Assembly: GCA_030834905.1 (NCBI GenBank) | Contig: JAUQWZ010000030.1 | Span: 1 to 41,993 of the forward strand | Reading direction: 5' to 3' | Length of the DNA: 41,993 nucleotides | From: Aggregatilineales bacterium | Lineage (GTDB): Bacteria > Chloroflexota > Anaerolineae > Aggregatilineales > Phototrophicaceae | Shown: piece after piece, positions 7,931 to 16,123 of the stretch | Layout: each line of letters begins with the position of its first letter | Numbering within the stretch: the stretch's first letter is position 1 | Translations under genes and position numbers: made by a program | The notes under the pieces: model-generated | Database searches by the model: none | Told to the model about the DNA's origin: nothing | What the model saw: the letters and a program-made list of their open reading frames with translations, nothing else

Positions 7931-7950
7931 TTGTTCACTCGAGTGAACAA
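7931..7950. promoter_or_regulatory. parS-like centromere site, copy 1
   Basis: TTGTTCACTCGAGTGAACAA is a perfect 20-bp palindrome three bases after parB. It resembles the chromosomal parS consensus (TGTTNCACGTGAAACA) in its TGTT...AACA ends and CAC/GTG core. A related imperfect palindrome sits at the same place after the second parB. Confidence 0.65.
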
Positions 7951-7990
7951 TTCTGGAGACGAATCGATGACAATACGCTCCCCTCCCTAG

Positions 7991-8056
7991 AAAAGAAAAT
8001 GCCCACTGCTGATGAGGCGCGTGGGCGGCGGCATGGGGATATGTTGTGAACTGGAC
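7991..8056 (-). ncRNA. Putative counter-transcribed RNA, copy 1
   Basis: A promoter-shaped sequence (8063-8091) on the minus strand would start a transcript near 8056 that runs into a terminator: stem GCCCAC (8021-8026 on plus) with GTGGGC (8001-8006) and the U-rich tail ATTTTCTTTT (7991-8000). The product would be about 66 nt, antisense to the 5' leader of the replication gene at 8162. Copy 2 (25137-25201) keeps the stem with a compensatory C:G to U:A change. Plasmid copy number is often set by such RNAs. Transcription is inferred. Confidence 0.55.
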
Positions 8057-8062
8057 ACTCAC

Positions 8063-8091
8063 AATGTATCACAGCCAGCCCCCATGTGCAA
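8063..8091 (-). promoter_or_regulatory. Sigma-70-like promoter for the putative antisense RNA, copy 1
   Basis: On the minus strand TTGCAC (plus 8086-8091) is followed by exactly 17 bases and TACATT (plus 8063-8068), with a TGn extended -10. The same boxes and spacing occur at 25208-25236 although the spacer sequence has diverged, which points to selection on the boxes. Confidence 0.6.
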
Positions 8092-8161
8092 CTGCATTCC
8101 CCGCATCAAACCGTGTTTTTTGGCACGAGTTCTATTCAGTATTCCTTGGGAGCTTGTTACT

Positions 8162-9790
8162 ATGAACCTGAACGAACACGATGCGTATGCGCTACGGCGC
8201 GCCGTATCGATGCTGGATATTCCCGCCGGATTGACTCTCAGCCCGCTGGTTGAGGCGCTGCTGGCATCCCTCGATTGGCAGCAGGATCGCACTCACTGGT
8301 CGATCTTGCAGCAGATTTTGACCCGCGATCCTGAACTGAGCGCGCAGGTCTTGCGCGTCGATCCCAACGCCCCTGTGCCGACTTCGAGTCAATCAGCAGA
8401 GGAAGCCTATGTACCGCCGCTGCCCAAGGCGGCGCAGTTGACCGATAAACTGATGGCATCGGCTGAAACCGTCGGCGCGTTCCACCGCGACTGTCTCGCG
8501 TGGTTGAGCCAGCGTTCGCCGATGACGCCGCGCATCTTTCTGGAGTCGGGTCCGCTCTGGGCGGTCGGACTGGCAGTGGCGCGTCGCTGTGTGCTGCGGT
8601 TGGGATTTGGCGATATTTACCCGAACCTGTACTACCTGTGGGTCGCGCCGACAACCTACTACCACAAATCGACCGGGTTGAATGCAATCACCGATATGGT
8701 GCGTGACACGATGCCGCACCTGCTCCTGCCCGCGACAACCTCACCCGAAATGTTGGTTGCCAAACTCGCGGGCGAAAAGCCTGCCAACTACGACAAACTG
8801 CTGCCGTTTGAGCAGCGCAACGAAGACCTCGCGGCACGCTTCGCCGGTCAGCGCGGCATTCTCATCGACGAAGCGAGCAAGATGCTGATCCCGAAGAAGT
8901 ACATGGAGGGTCACACCGAAACGATGATGGAAATGTTCGACGCGCCCCGTCGCTTGGAGCGTGAGTTACGCGGGGATGGCAAGCTGATCGTCTATAACCC
9001 GGCGTTGGCGATGATCGGCGCGACCACGCCCGCACGGTTGGGACGCTACATCACCGACAGCGAGTGGGAGGACGGCTTAATGGCACGTTTCCTCTGCCTG
9101 ACCCCGACTGAGCGAGAGATCAAGTGCGTACTGAACGGACACAACCTCGATACACACGAGTTTCCAGCCGACCTGAAAACGCGGCTGCTGCGGGTGTACA
9201 ACGCTTTTCCGATGCCACCTGACGAGTTCGCGCTGCACGATCTGGATGAGCCGGTCAGGCATCCTGCGATCAGCGCGACGATGGAACCAGCGGTCTTTGA
9301 CCTCTTCAACGCTTACTACGCCGCGCTGCACGACATGACCGATCCGCGCCGCAACCTCGATGACCGACTGCGTGGCAACTATGGACGCTTCTCGACGATG
9401 GCGCTCAAGCTGGCGCTGATTTTGGCGATCATGGACTGGACGGATGAGGGAATGCCCAACACACCACGCATCACCACAGCGCATTGGGCGCGCGGACAGA
9501 TGCTCGCTGAGGAGTACCGCGCGTCGGTGCATCGCCTGCTCGACGAACTGAGCATCGGTGTGGACGTGAAGAACGAGAAGAAGGTGTTGGACTTCATCGC
9601 ACGCCATGGGGAACGTCCGCCGTCAGCGCGGGACATTCTGCGCGGGGCAGGGGTGAAGTCGCGCAAAGAAATCGACGCGACACTGGCGGCATTGGTGGAG
9701 GATGGCGTGATTGAGGTGGTCGAGCGCAAAGGCACAGGCGCGGGGCGTCCGTCGAAAGGCTATCGACCGACCCCGATCATTTCGTCATAG
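8162..9790 (+). CDS. DUF3987-like replicative helicase/ATPase
   Basis: The 542-residue protein matches DUF3987-type primase-helicase proteins of plasmids and phages, which are P-loop ATPases thought to unwind DNA at replication initiation. Helical N-terminal region 1-120; ATPase core from about 125. The Walker A equivalent is degenerate (APTTYYHKST, about 162-171: the Lys-Ser is kept, the glycines are lost); Walker B is GILIDEAS (about 232-239). A winged-helix segment near the C-terminus (PPSARDILRGAGVKSRKEIDATLAALVEDGVIEVV) would bind DNA. The ATG at 8162 is chosen over the longer frame from 8012 because GGAG precedes it and the extension covers the antisense-RNA promoter. It lies between parS/antisense RNA and the iteron cluster, the place of a replication initiator. 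Confidence 0.75.
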   Translation: MNLNEHDAYALRRAVSMLDIPAGLTLSPLVEALLASLDWQQDRTHWSILQQILTRDPELSAQVLRVDPNAPVPTSSQSAEEAYVPPLPKAAQLTDKLMASAETVGAFHRDCLAWLSQRSPMTPRIFLESGPLWAVGLAVARRCVLRLGFGDIYPNLYYLWVAPTTYYHKSTGLNAITDMVRDTMPHLLLPATTSPEMLVAKLAGEKPANYDKLLPFEQRNEDLAARFAGQRGILIDEASKMLIPKKYMEGHTETMMEMFDAPRRLERELRGDGKLIVYNPALAMIGATTPARLGRYITDSEWEDGLMARFLCLTPTEREIKCVLNGHNLDTHEFPADLKTRLLRVYNAFPMPPDEFALHDLDEPVRHPAISATMEPAVFDLFNAYYAALHDMTDPRRNLDDRLRGNYGRFSTMALKLALILAIMDWTDEGMPNTPRITTAHWARGQMLAEEYRASVHRLLDELSIGVDVKNEKKVLDFIARHGERPPSARDILRGAGVKSRKEIDATLAALVEDGVIEVVERKGTGAGRPSKGYRPTPIISS

Positions 9791-9975
9791 CGGCTTTGCC
9801 ATAATTCCCCGCCTCAAAACGGGGATTGTGACAGGGACTTCGAGAGCGTGTGACGAAATCTAGCCGCTGTGCTGAGGGGAAAACCGCCCAGCACGGCAAT
9901 TTCGGCACCGCGATGACGAAATGACGAAATGACAGAATTCCGAATTTTGGCATTTCGTCACAGCACTGACGAAAT
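9779..9975. repeat. Iteron-like cluster TGACGAAAT, candidate replication origin
   Basis: Six exact copies of TGACGAAAT occur in 197 bases: plus strand at 9851-9859, 9914-9922, 9922-9930 and 9967-9975; minus strand at 9779-9787 and 9952-9960. A near copy is TGACAGAAT (9930-9938). Between them lie two hairpins: CCCCG/CGGGG (9807-9811/9820-9824) and GTGCTG/CAGCAC (9869-9874/9889-9894). The cluster separates the helicase and primase genes. Iterons next to replication genes usually mark oriV; an operator for the primase is the alternative. Confidence 0.6.
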
Positions 9976-9997
9976 TCATTTGGGGGAGGTCGGCAAC

Positions 9998-11005
9998 ATG
10001 ATTGATGTAGAGAAACTCAAAGCGCAGCTCGACCTGCGCCAGCTTGTTGAGCGCGATCTCGGCAAGCCGCGTTTTCGTGGGCGCGACTATGCCGCTTTCA
10101 AATGTCCGCTGCACAGCGAGCACAAAGGCTATTCGCTCGTCGTCTACGCCCACCACTGGCGCTGTTTCGGCAAGTGCCATGCCGGAGGTGATGCCATCGC
10201 GTGGGTGCAGCACTACCACCAGATCACCTTTCATGAGGCGTGCGAACGGCTGGCAAACGGCGATCTGCCGCAGATCGAAACGGTGAACACCGCGCGTCGT
10301 GCACCCGAACCAGAGGCGCAGCCGCCGGACGCGGCGTGGCAGGTGAAGGCACGGCGCATCATCGACCAGGCGCGCGAACGTTTGTGGTCGCCGGAAGGGC
10401 AGCGTGCGTGGGGCTATCTGATTTGGGAGCGCGGCTTGAGCGAGAAAATCATCGAACTCGCTCAACTGGGATACCTCCCCGGCGCGCCGACGGCGTGGCG
10501 CGAGATCGACGGCTTGAATGTGCCGTGCGGCATCCTAATCCCGTGGATCGTTGAGGATGCGGTCTGGGGGATCAAAGTGCGCCGCGCAGCGGGTGAGCAG
10601 CGCTATCAGCAAGTGATCGGCGGCAACATTCGCGGTTGCCTATATCTGGCAGATCGCATCCTTCCGGGAACGCCGCTTATCATCACCGAAGGCGAGTTCG
10701 ACGCGCTGATTGCTTGGCAGCTATGCGGCGACTTCGCGCGAGCAGCGGCAATCGGCAGCGCCAGCCATGCCCGTATCGACCGCCGTTGGTACGGAGTGCT
10801 GCTTGGTGTACCGCGCATCATTGCCTGTATGGATGCGGATGCAGCGGGGGCAGGGGCAGCGGCACAGTTAGCGACGCTCTCCGGGGCAGTCAAGTGCGTG
10901 CAGGTGCCGAGCGGCAAAGACCTGAGCGAGTTCTACCAGCAGGTCGGCGAGAACGTAGTGAAGGAATGGCTTCGAACCGTGATCAGTGAAGGCGTGAGAT
11001 CATGA
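9998..11005 (+). CDS. DnaG-like primase with CHC2 zinc finger and TOPRIM
   Basis: This 335-residue primase would make RNA primers for element replication. The CHC2-type zinc finger is complete: Cys36, His39, Cys56 and Cys60 in FKCPLHS...WRCFGKCHAGGDAIAW. The TOPRIM domain follows: IITEGEFDALIAW (Glu231) and IACMDADAAG (Asp279, Asp281) supply the metal-binding acids. It is much shorter than chromosomal DnaG (about 600 aa) and lacks a DnaB-interacting C-terminus, as in plasmid and phage primases. The ATG at 9998 has GGGGGAGG eight bases upstream; the earlier in-frame ATG at 9929 would start inside an iteron. Helicase and primase are separate genes here, whereas cassette 2 has them fused. Confidence 0.88.
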   Translation: MIDVEKLKAQLDLRQLVERDLGKPRFRGRDYAAFKCPLHSEHKGYSLVVYAHHWRCFGKCHAGGDAIAWVQHYHQITFHEACERLANGDLPQIETVNTARRAPEPEAQPPDAAWQVKARRIIDQARERLWSPEGQRAWGYLIWERGLSEKIIELAQLGYLPGAPTAWREIDGLNVPCGILIPWIVEDAVWGIKVRRAAGEQRYQQVIGGNIRGCLYLADRILPGTPLIITEGEFDALIAWQLCGDFARAAAIGSASHARIDRRWYGVLLGVPRIIACMDADAAGAGAAAQLATLSGAVKCVQVPSGKDLSEFYQQVGENVVKEWLRTVISEGVRS

Positions 11006-11027
11006 CAATTCAAATCGTAACCGCAGG

Positions 11028-11192
11028 ATGCAAGGTAATAGACGACTTTTTAAGCTGAGCGATGTGTTTACCGCAGAGCGCCTCACTCACACGCCGCTGA
11101 TCGTGTTCATCGCAACTGAGGACGTCACACACGTACGCTTGCTCAACCGAAACTCAAGTGGTCACCCAGTAACGGAGCTATGGTATCAGTGA
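11028..11192 (+). CDS. Small ORF of 54 aa after the primase, unknown function
   Basis: The frame reads MQGNRRLFKLSDVFTAERLT... and ends ...SSGHPVTELWYQ. It has ordinary residue composition, no signal peptide or membrane segment, and no recognised family. It starts 22 bases after the primase stop on the same strand and could be the last gene of cassette 1 or the remnant of a longer one. A weak AGGA just before the ATG is the only start signal. It converges on the minus-strand regulator gene ending at 11216. Confidence 0.35.
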   Translation: MQGNRRLFKLSDVFTAERLTHTPLIVFIATEDVTHVRLLNRNSSGHPVTELWYQ

Positions 11193-11215
11193 AGTGCCGG
11201 GCTGCACACCGTTTC

Positions 11216-13909
11216 TCAGAGAAGGTTGTTTTTCTTGGCTGCCGCAAGCGCCTGCGTGCGGCTGTGAGCATCGAGCTTGAGGAAGATGTTGTTCAGGTGT
11301 TTCTTGACCGTACCGAAACTGATCACAAGCTGTTCGGCAATCTCACGGTTAGAGGCGCCATCGGCAAGTAACTGCAACACATCCAACTCGCGAGTACTGA
11401 GCGGCTCAATGCCATCGAGAATCGGTTTTGTGCCCTGTGCCGACTTCATCACCTCGGCATCGAGATCGACTGTGGTCAGTAGACGTGCCACGTAGTCTGG
11501 TGCAATACCTTGACTTCGTGCTTCGCGGAGCAGCGTCAGCATGGATCTCCCTTCGTCGATAAAGACGCGGACGTACCCTTCTGGTTCGGCGATCTCTAAC
11601 GCCTCTTGCAGAGTGGCTAGGGCAGCAGAAGTTTCCCCTGTAAACTGCAATGTCAGCGCTTTGAGTACCAAATATTCGACGTGACGCGCGATTGAACGAT
11701 CTGCACGCAGCAGCTCGGAAAGTTCTGCCAATCGGGTAAAAGTCGTTTCTAGAGGAATCTCGTCTCGCTGTTCATACGTTAGTCGATAATTTGCCAGCCA
11801 GCTCACTTCCGACTCATAGAGATTCATGCGGGTTTCACGCTCCAGTTGTGTGAAGTGCCGGAATACCGGGGCGAGTTCAGGTATTGTCCAGATACGTGTC
11901 ACATGGAGAACGTACAGCCGAATAGGCATTACGGGATAAGCGTCAAGTGTGGCGCGAAGATTGGTTATGGCATCCTGGAGCGCTGCTGCGTCTCTATCCT
12001 GACCGGATTTGCGCGCAAGAATGGCATGAGCCATGAGGATGTAATACGGGACAACCTGTTCGATTTGCGCGCGTTTCAGACACATCAAAGCGGATTGCGA
12101 CGCTTCTGCAAGTCGGTTCTGCTCGAATTGAACATACGCTATGCCACCGTAAGCATTCCCGACACTAATCAGACTGCCGTTGTTTCCATCATGGGCTAGC
12201 TGCACGCAGCGTTGGTAGCTTTGTTCTGCATCATTCAGCTTCCCCTGAAGCAGGTAGGTTTCGCCTGTATTGACATGTGCTAAAGCGGTCACCATAGCAT
12301 CATGATTGATCGTCGCCGCCTTAATCACTCGATTGTACTCGCTGCGCGCTTCCTCGAGTTGATAGCGCCGCTGATGGATGAACCCTTTCACCAGATGGGC
12401 TGTGATACGAAGTCGATGTTGAGGGTTGGGCAAGCGTCGAAAGGCGCTTTCGATGACCGCCGCAGCTCTCTCCATCTCGTTAATGACCGCAGAGTTTGAT
12501 GCCTCGATGATATCGGCGTATCCAAGCAGCTCCTGTGTTTCCCCCGCAGGTAAGCTGGCGGCTGCTACTGCAAGCCGGGCAGCTGCAGCATGTTTTAGGG
12601 CAAGCTCTGATGCGCCGAAGTACCCGTGCCACATCCCTGTACTCAGCATCAAGAGAGGGTGGCGCCGTAAAATCTCATCAGGAATCTTCATCGCCCATGT
12701 CATACCGAAGCTGCCTTGGCTTTCGAAGAAAACCTTTCGGTTAGATTGCTCGAGGAGGGCTGCTGCCAGCTCCAAATCCTGTGTCTGAAAGGCATGGTTT
12801 ACGGCTTCCTCGATAAGATTCCTAGCGCCAAACCAAGCACTAGCGCGACCGTGTAGTTCAGCCACTAGGTTGACGTCCGCTTGAAGCTGTAAGCGACGGC
12901 GGAGCATCTCCACAAACAAGTAATGATAACGGTACCAATAACGCTCGTCGTCCAGAGCAATCAGAAACAAGTTGCCGCGCTCGAGCTGTTCCAACAAAGC
13001 TTGACTATCGGTTCTACCCGTAATCGCGTTACAGAGTGGACCACACATACGATTCAAGATCGAAGTATGCAGCAGAAAAGCTCTCACTTCTTCTGCTTGG
13101 CGATTTAGCACTTCTTCGGTCAGATAGTCCAGTATGAAGCGGTGGCTTCCGGTGAATGCCGAGATGAAACCGTCAACGTCGCTGCGTCCTTTCAACGCCA
13201 GCGCCGCTAACTGCAAGCCGGCGATCCAACCCTCGGTGCGTGCCTCGAGATCCCGGATTTGTCCGACGATGAGGGTGATGCCCAACATCTGGGCGAGGAA
13301 CTGCCCGGCTTCGTCAGCAGTGAAGCGCAGATTATCCACGCGGATTTCTGCGAGCAGTCCACGTCCTCGAAAGCGTGCCAACGGGAACGGAGGATCCTCT
13401 CGACTGGTGATGATGAGATGTATCCGCGTAGGCAGATGATCGAGGAAAAATGTCACCGCATCGTGGATCGGCGCAGCGGTGATCAGGTGGTAATCATCCA
13501 GCACCAGAATGATCGGGTCAGAGAATGTTTCAAGCTGGCTCAACAGCGTGGTTAGCAGCACTTTAGGCGGGGGGGGCTGGGGTACGCCTAGCAGCGACAG
13601 AAGTTCATCGAGGTTGACATCACTGATTCGTGCAAACGCAGAAACAAGATATGACAGGAAACGGGAGGGATCATTGTCATCATCATCGAGCGAAAACCAC
13701 GCAACCCGAAAACCTCCCCCTGCAGCACTGGAAAGCCACTCCGCTATCAACGTGGTCTTGCCGTATCCGGCAGGCGCACAGACGAGCGTAAGCGGGCGTT
13801 CGAGACTGGCGCTGAGCTGTCGAGCAAGACGCGGTCGAAAGACAAGATCAGCGCGGATAGGGGGAGGAGTCAGCTTCGTTTGCAGAAGGTTCGACGCTGA
13901 CGCAACCAT
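11216..13909 (-). CDS. MalT-like LuxR-family transcription activator (STAND ATPase)
   Basis: This large (897 aa) signal-integrating regulator is of the MalT/LAL type. The opening [21 protein letters not shown] is the family signature, followed by Walker [10 protein letters not shown] (45-53) and Walker [10 protein letters not shown] (133-141). The middle (about 400-800) is helical and TPR-like and would bind an inducer. The C-terminal LuxR helix-turn-helix is complete ([25 protein letters not shown]...[14 protein letters not shown], about 835-890). It is transcribed away from the CPBP gene at 14088, with a 178-base gap holding the repeated promoter element (13987-14046). This suggests it controls the CPBP-hydrolase-ABC cluster. 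The inducer is unknown. Confidence 0.9.
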   Translation of the reverse strand: MVASASNLLQTKLTPPPIRADLVFRPRLARQLSASLERPLTLVCAPAGYGKTTLIAEWLSSAAGGGFRVAWFSLDDDDNDPSRFLSYLVSAFARISDVNLDELLSLLGVPQPPPPKVLLTTLLSQLETFSDPIILVLDDYHLITAAPIHDAVTFFLDHLPTRIHLIITSREDPPFPLARFRGRGLLAEIRVDNLRFTADEAGQFLAQMLGITLIVGQIRDLEARTEGWIAGLQLAALALKGRSDVDGFISAFTGSHRFILDYLTEEVLNRQAEEVRAFLLHTSILNRMCGPLCNAITGRTDSQALLEQLERGNLFLIALDDERYWYRYHYLFVEMLRRRLQLQADVNLVAELHGRASAWFGARNLIEEAVNHAFQTQDLELAAALLEQSNRKVFFESQGSFGMTWAMKIPDEILRRHPLLMLSTGMWHGYFGASELALKHAAAARLAVAAASLPAGETQELLGYADIIEASNSAVINEMERAAAVIESAFRRLPNPQHRLRITAHLVKGFIHQRRYQLEEARSEYNRVIKAATINHDAMVTALAHVNTGETYLLQGKLNDAEQSYQRCVQLAHDGNNGSLISVGNAYGGIAYVQFEQNRLAEASQSALMCLKRAQIEQVVPYYILMAHAILARKSGQDRDAAALQDAITNLRATLDAYPVMPIRLYVLHVTRIWTIPELAPVFRHFTQLERETRMNLYESEVSWLANYRLTYEQRDEIPLETTFTRLAELSELLRADRSIARHVEYLVLKALTLQFTGETSAALATLQEALEIAEPEGYVRVFIDEGRSMLTLLREARSQGIAPDYVARLLTTVDLDAEVMKSAQGTKPILDGIEPLSTRELDVLQLLADGASNREIAEQLVISFGTVKKHLNNIFLKLDAHSRTQALAAAKKNNLL

Positions 13910-13986
13910 ATATTTATCCTGATTCCATAAGTTATGAGCAGTGTAACGCCTGATTCGTCGAAGCGCAAGTCATCGTATCTAAAAAA

Positions 13987-14046
13987 ATCAACCCCCTGAA
14001 TACGCCTTTTGGCTACCCACTATCAACCGCTTTGCCGCTTAGAGTG
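13987..14046 (+). promoter_or_regulatory. Repeated upstream element, site A
   Basis: This 60-base block recurs at 17224-17282 with most positions conserved. It contains CTGAATACGCCTTTTGGCTA, then ATCAACCGCTTTGCCGC and TTAGAGTG, and ends about 41 bases before the CPBP start. A shorter copy of the second half is at 19361-19385. Its recurrence at similar distances before three genes points to a common promoter or to the binding site of the neighbouring LuxR regulator. Confidence 0.55.
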
Positions 14047-14087
14047 ACCATAGCAAAACGTGTAAACGCAAAAGTGAGGAATATGCC

Positions 14088-14999
14088 ATGCGTCCATCGA
14101 TCGCTGTACCTAGCAGTTCACTACGAGCGGTCAGCGGGAATCGTCTTCTGCTCACCGCTTGGGCAATTGTGCTGGCGCTGACTGTCCCGGAGATCATCCT
14201 TCGAGGTTTCATACACCTAGATACCTCTTGGATGCTTCCCGCGCGGCTCGGATTGCTGATGATCCTGCTGGCACTGACCTTTGTTTGGGAATTTTTTCGT
14301 CCGCTGAGAGGATTGGTCTTCATCTTCCTAGTCATTTACGGCGTTGAAGCCGGGTTCTTTTTGACCCTGCTGCCGCAGACCGAATTCTACACGAACATCT
14401 TTGGCAGCAGCGGAAATCTCGCGTTCTTCGGCGAGCGCCTCCTGCGGATCGGGGCGTCGGTGGTCATGCTGCTGGTGCTGCTGGGGATGGGTTTGAAGCG
14501 CGGAGATTTCTACTTGACGGTAGGTGATCTCAAAGCCACTGCTGAGCCAGAGAAATGGGGCGTTCCGCGCAAACCCGAAATATGGCTCGGATTTAGTCTA
14601 CGCTACGCCGTGATCATCGTCACGATCCTGCTGATCTTCATTGTTCCTGCCGTGCATCCCTCCCTGAGCAATTTGTCGCTTGGTTTAGTGCTGTTCGCCG
14701 CCTTGAGCGCGCTGATGAACGCCTTTGCCGAAGAATTCCTCTACCGCTCGGCGCTGTTGCCACAGGTGTTACCGTTGTTTGGTAAGGGAGCATCGCTGAT
14801 TCTGGTAGCTGCCTGGTTTGGCATCGGGCATTACTTCGGCGTGCCGACGGGAATCACGGGGATAATCCTGACGACGATTGGCGGTTGGGTATTTGCCAAA
14901 AGCATGGTCGAAACGCGAGGCATAGGCTGGCCGCTGTTCATGCACTTCATATCCGACTTCACCATCTATGTGGTTATTCTGCTCGCAGGTGGCTTTTAG
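14088..14999 (+). CDS. CPBP-family intramembrane glutamic protease
   Basis: A 303-residue polytopic membrane protein with the Abi/CPBP (type II CAAX-prenyl-endopeptidase-like) motifs: EEFLYR (Glu215, Glu216, Arg220), FGIGHY (His248) and a C-terminal HFISDF. These glutamates and histidines form the intramembrane active site. About eight hydrophobic segments can be seen, the first two before residue 70. Bacterial CPBP proteins process peptides or give self-protection against bacteriocin-like peptides; the substrate here is unknown. A GAGG ribosome site precedes the ATG. It is the first gene of a same-strand cluster and carries upstream site A. Confidence 0.85.
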   Translation: MRPSIAVPSSSLRAVSGNRLLLTAWAIVLALTVPEIILRGFIHLDTSWMLPARLGLLMILLALTFVWEFFRPLRGLVFIFLVIYGVEAGFFLTLLPQTEFYTNIFGSSGNLAFFGERLLRIGASVVMLLVLLGMGLKRGDFYLTVGDLKATAEPEKWGVPRKPEIWLGFSLRYAVIIVTILLIFIVPAVHPSLSNLSLGLVLFAALSALMNAFAEEFLYRSALLPQVLPLFGKGASLILVAAWFGIGHYFGVPTGITGIILTTIGGWVFAKSMVETRGIGWPLFMHFISDFTIYVVILLAGGF

Positions 15000-15006
15000 C
15001 CTTCGA

Positions 15007-15050
15007 CTGAATTCGTTTTCAGGCTAAGTCCGTGAAACTCGCTTATAGCA
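15007..15050 (+). promoter_or_regulatory. Degenerate copy of the repeated upstream element (weak)
   Basis: CTGAATTCGTTTTCAGGCTA (15007-15026) matches the CTGAATACGCCTTTTGGCTA block of sites A and B at 15 of 20 positions, and CGCTTATAGC follows about 14 bases later. It ends 15 bases before the next hydrolase start. The match could be chance. Confidence 0.25.
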
Positions 15051-15065
15051 TTTAGGGAGGAAATC

Positions 15066-16100
15066 ATGACTGCAACTGTTGCTGAAACGTCAGGCATATC
15101 ACAAAACGCACACCACAAGCGTGGCTGCCTTTCCTATATCAAACGCACAGTGAAATGGTTCGGCATCATTCTGGTCGCGCTGGTACTACTGGGTATCGGC
15201 TATCAGACCATCGCCACCGAAATGGACAAGGGCAAATATGCGCCGCGTGGTCAGTTTTATATCGTCAACGGCCATCAGATGCATATGGTCTGCATGGGCG
15301 AAGGCAGCCCAACGGTCATTCTGGAGTCAGGCGCAACGGCTGAATCCCTGTGGTGGTACTGGGTGCAGCAGCAGCTAACCGAACACACACAAGTCTGCGC
15401 CTATGACCGCGCCGGACTGGGCTGGAGCGAGGTGGCAGACGGATCGCGCGATCCCCTGACCATCGTGGATGACCTGCATGGGCTGCTTCAGGAAGCCGGA
15501 GTCGCTGAACCTTATGTGCTGGCGGGACATTCCTTTGGCGCAGTCTGGGTACGCATCTTTGCGGCACAGTATCCGCAAGCGGTTTCCGGCATTGTCCTAG
15601 TCGATAGCACCGTGATACCTGGCGAAAGCGATTATCCCAGTTGGAAGACCTTCAACGATGTGGTTCAGATCGGACTCTGGGCGATGACGCAAACCGGTCT
15701 GCTGCGTCTGACTGTTTCGGGTCAGTTTCAAGCCAGTGGATTCCCGCCAGACATTTCACAGGAGCTGTCGGCGCAGCAGGCACGTAATCAGACTTTCGAC
15801 ACCACCTATGCCGAAACGATTGCCGCCATGCCAGCTTTCATCGCAGCCGCTGCGCCTGCCGAGCACCTGGGCAGTCTGCCTATGGCTGTCCTGTGGGCAG
15901 GGGCGGGCCCGATGGGTGGTGAGCATCGGGCTGAGGCTCGGACGGCGATGGCTGGATATTCCTCCAACAGTACGACTCGAATGATCGACGGTGCAGATCA
16001 CGGCTCGATCCTAGGCACGGAGCAGTATGCACAGCAGGTGACGGATGCCATCCTCGACGTGATCGACGCAGGGCACACGGGTGAGCCGCTGGCACAGTAG
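15066..16100 (+). CDS. Membrane-anchored alpha/beta hydrolase 1
   Basis: A 344-residue serine hydrolase. One transmembrane anchor (WFGIILVALVLLGIGY, about 31-46) is followed by the alpha/beta-hydrolase fold. The nucleophile elbow is GHSFG (Ser156), the catalytic His is probably His312 in DGADHGSILG, and DRAGLGWSE is the usual strand-5 loop. The acid is less clear: the expected position reads LWAGAGPMGGEH. Substrate cannot be predicted. GGGAGG precedes the ATG. It is paralogous to the genes at 16124 and 19419 (shared YQ..A..D+..y.p.GQ, SPT.ILE.G and WVQQQL), indicating local tandem duplication. Confidence 0.85.
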   Translation: MTATVAETSGISQNAHHKRGCLSYIKRTVKWFGIILVALVLLGIGYQTIATEMDKGKYAPRGQFYIVNGHQMHMVCMGEGSPTVILESGATAESLWWYWVQQQLTEHTQVCAYDRAGLGWSEVADGSRDPLTIVDDLHGLLQEAGVAEPYVLAGHSFGAVWVRIFAAQYPQAVSGIVLVDSTVIPGESDYPSWKTFNDVVQIGLWAMTQTGLLRLTVSGQFQASGFPPDISQELSAQQARNQTFDTTYAETIAAMPAFIAAAAPAEHLGSLPMAVLWAGAGPMGGEHRAEARTAMAGYSSNSTTRMIDGADHGSILGTEQYAQQVTDAILDVIDAGHTGEPLAQ

Positions 16101-16123
16101 ACCAAGCTAACAAGAGGACGAAG

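Noticed and set aside
8012..8161. N-terminal extension of the DUF3987-like protein to 8012
   Set aside because: The extension would translate the conserved antisense-RNA region and has no ribosome site; the ATG at 8162 has one.
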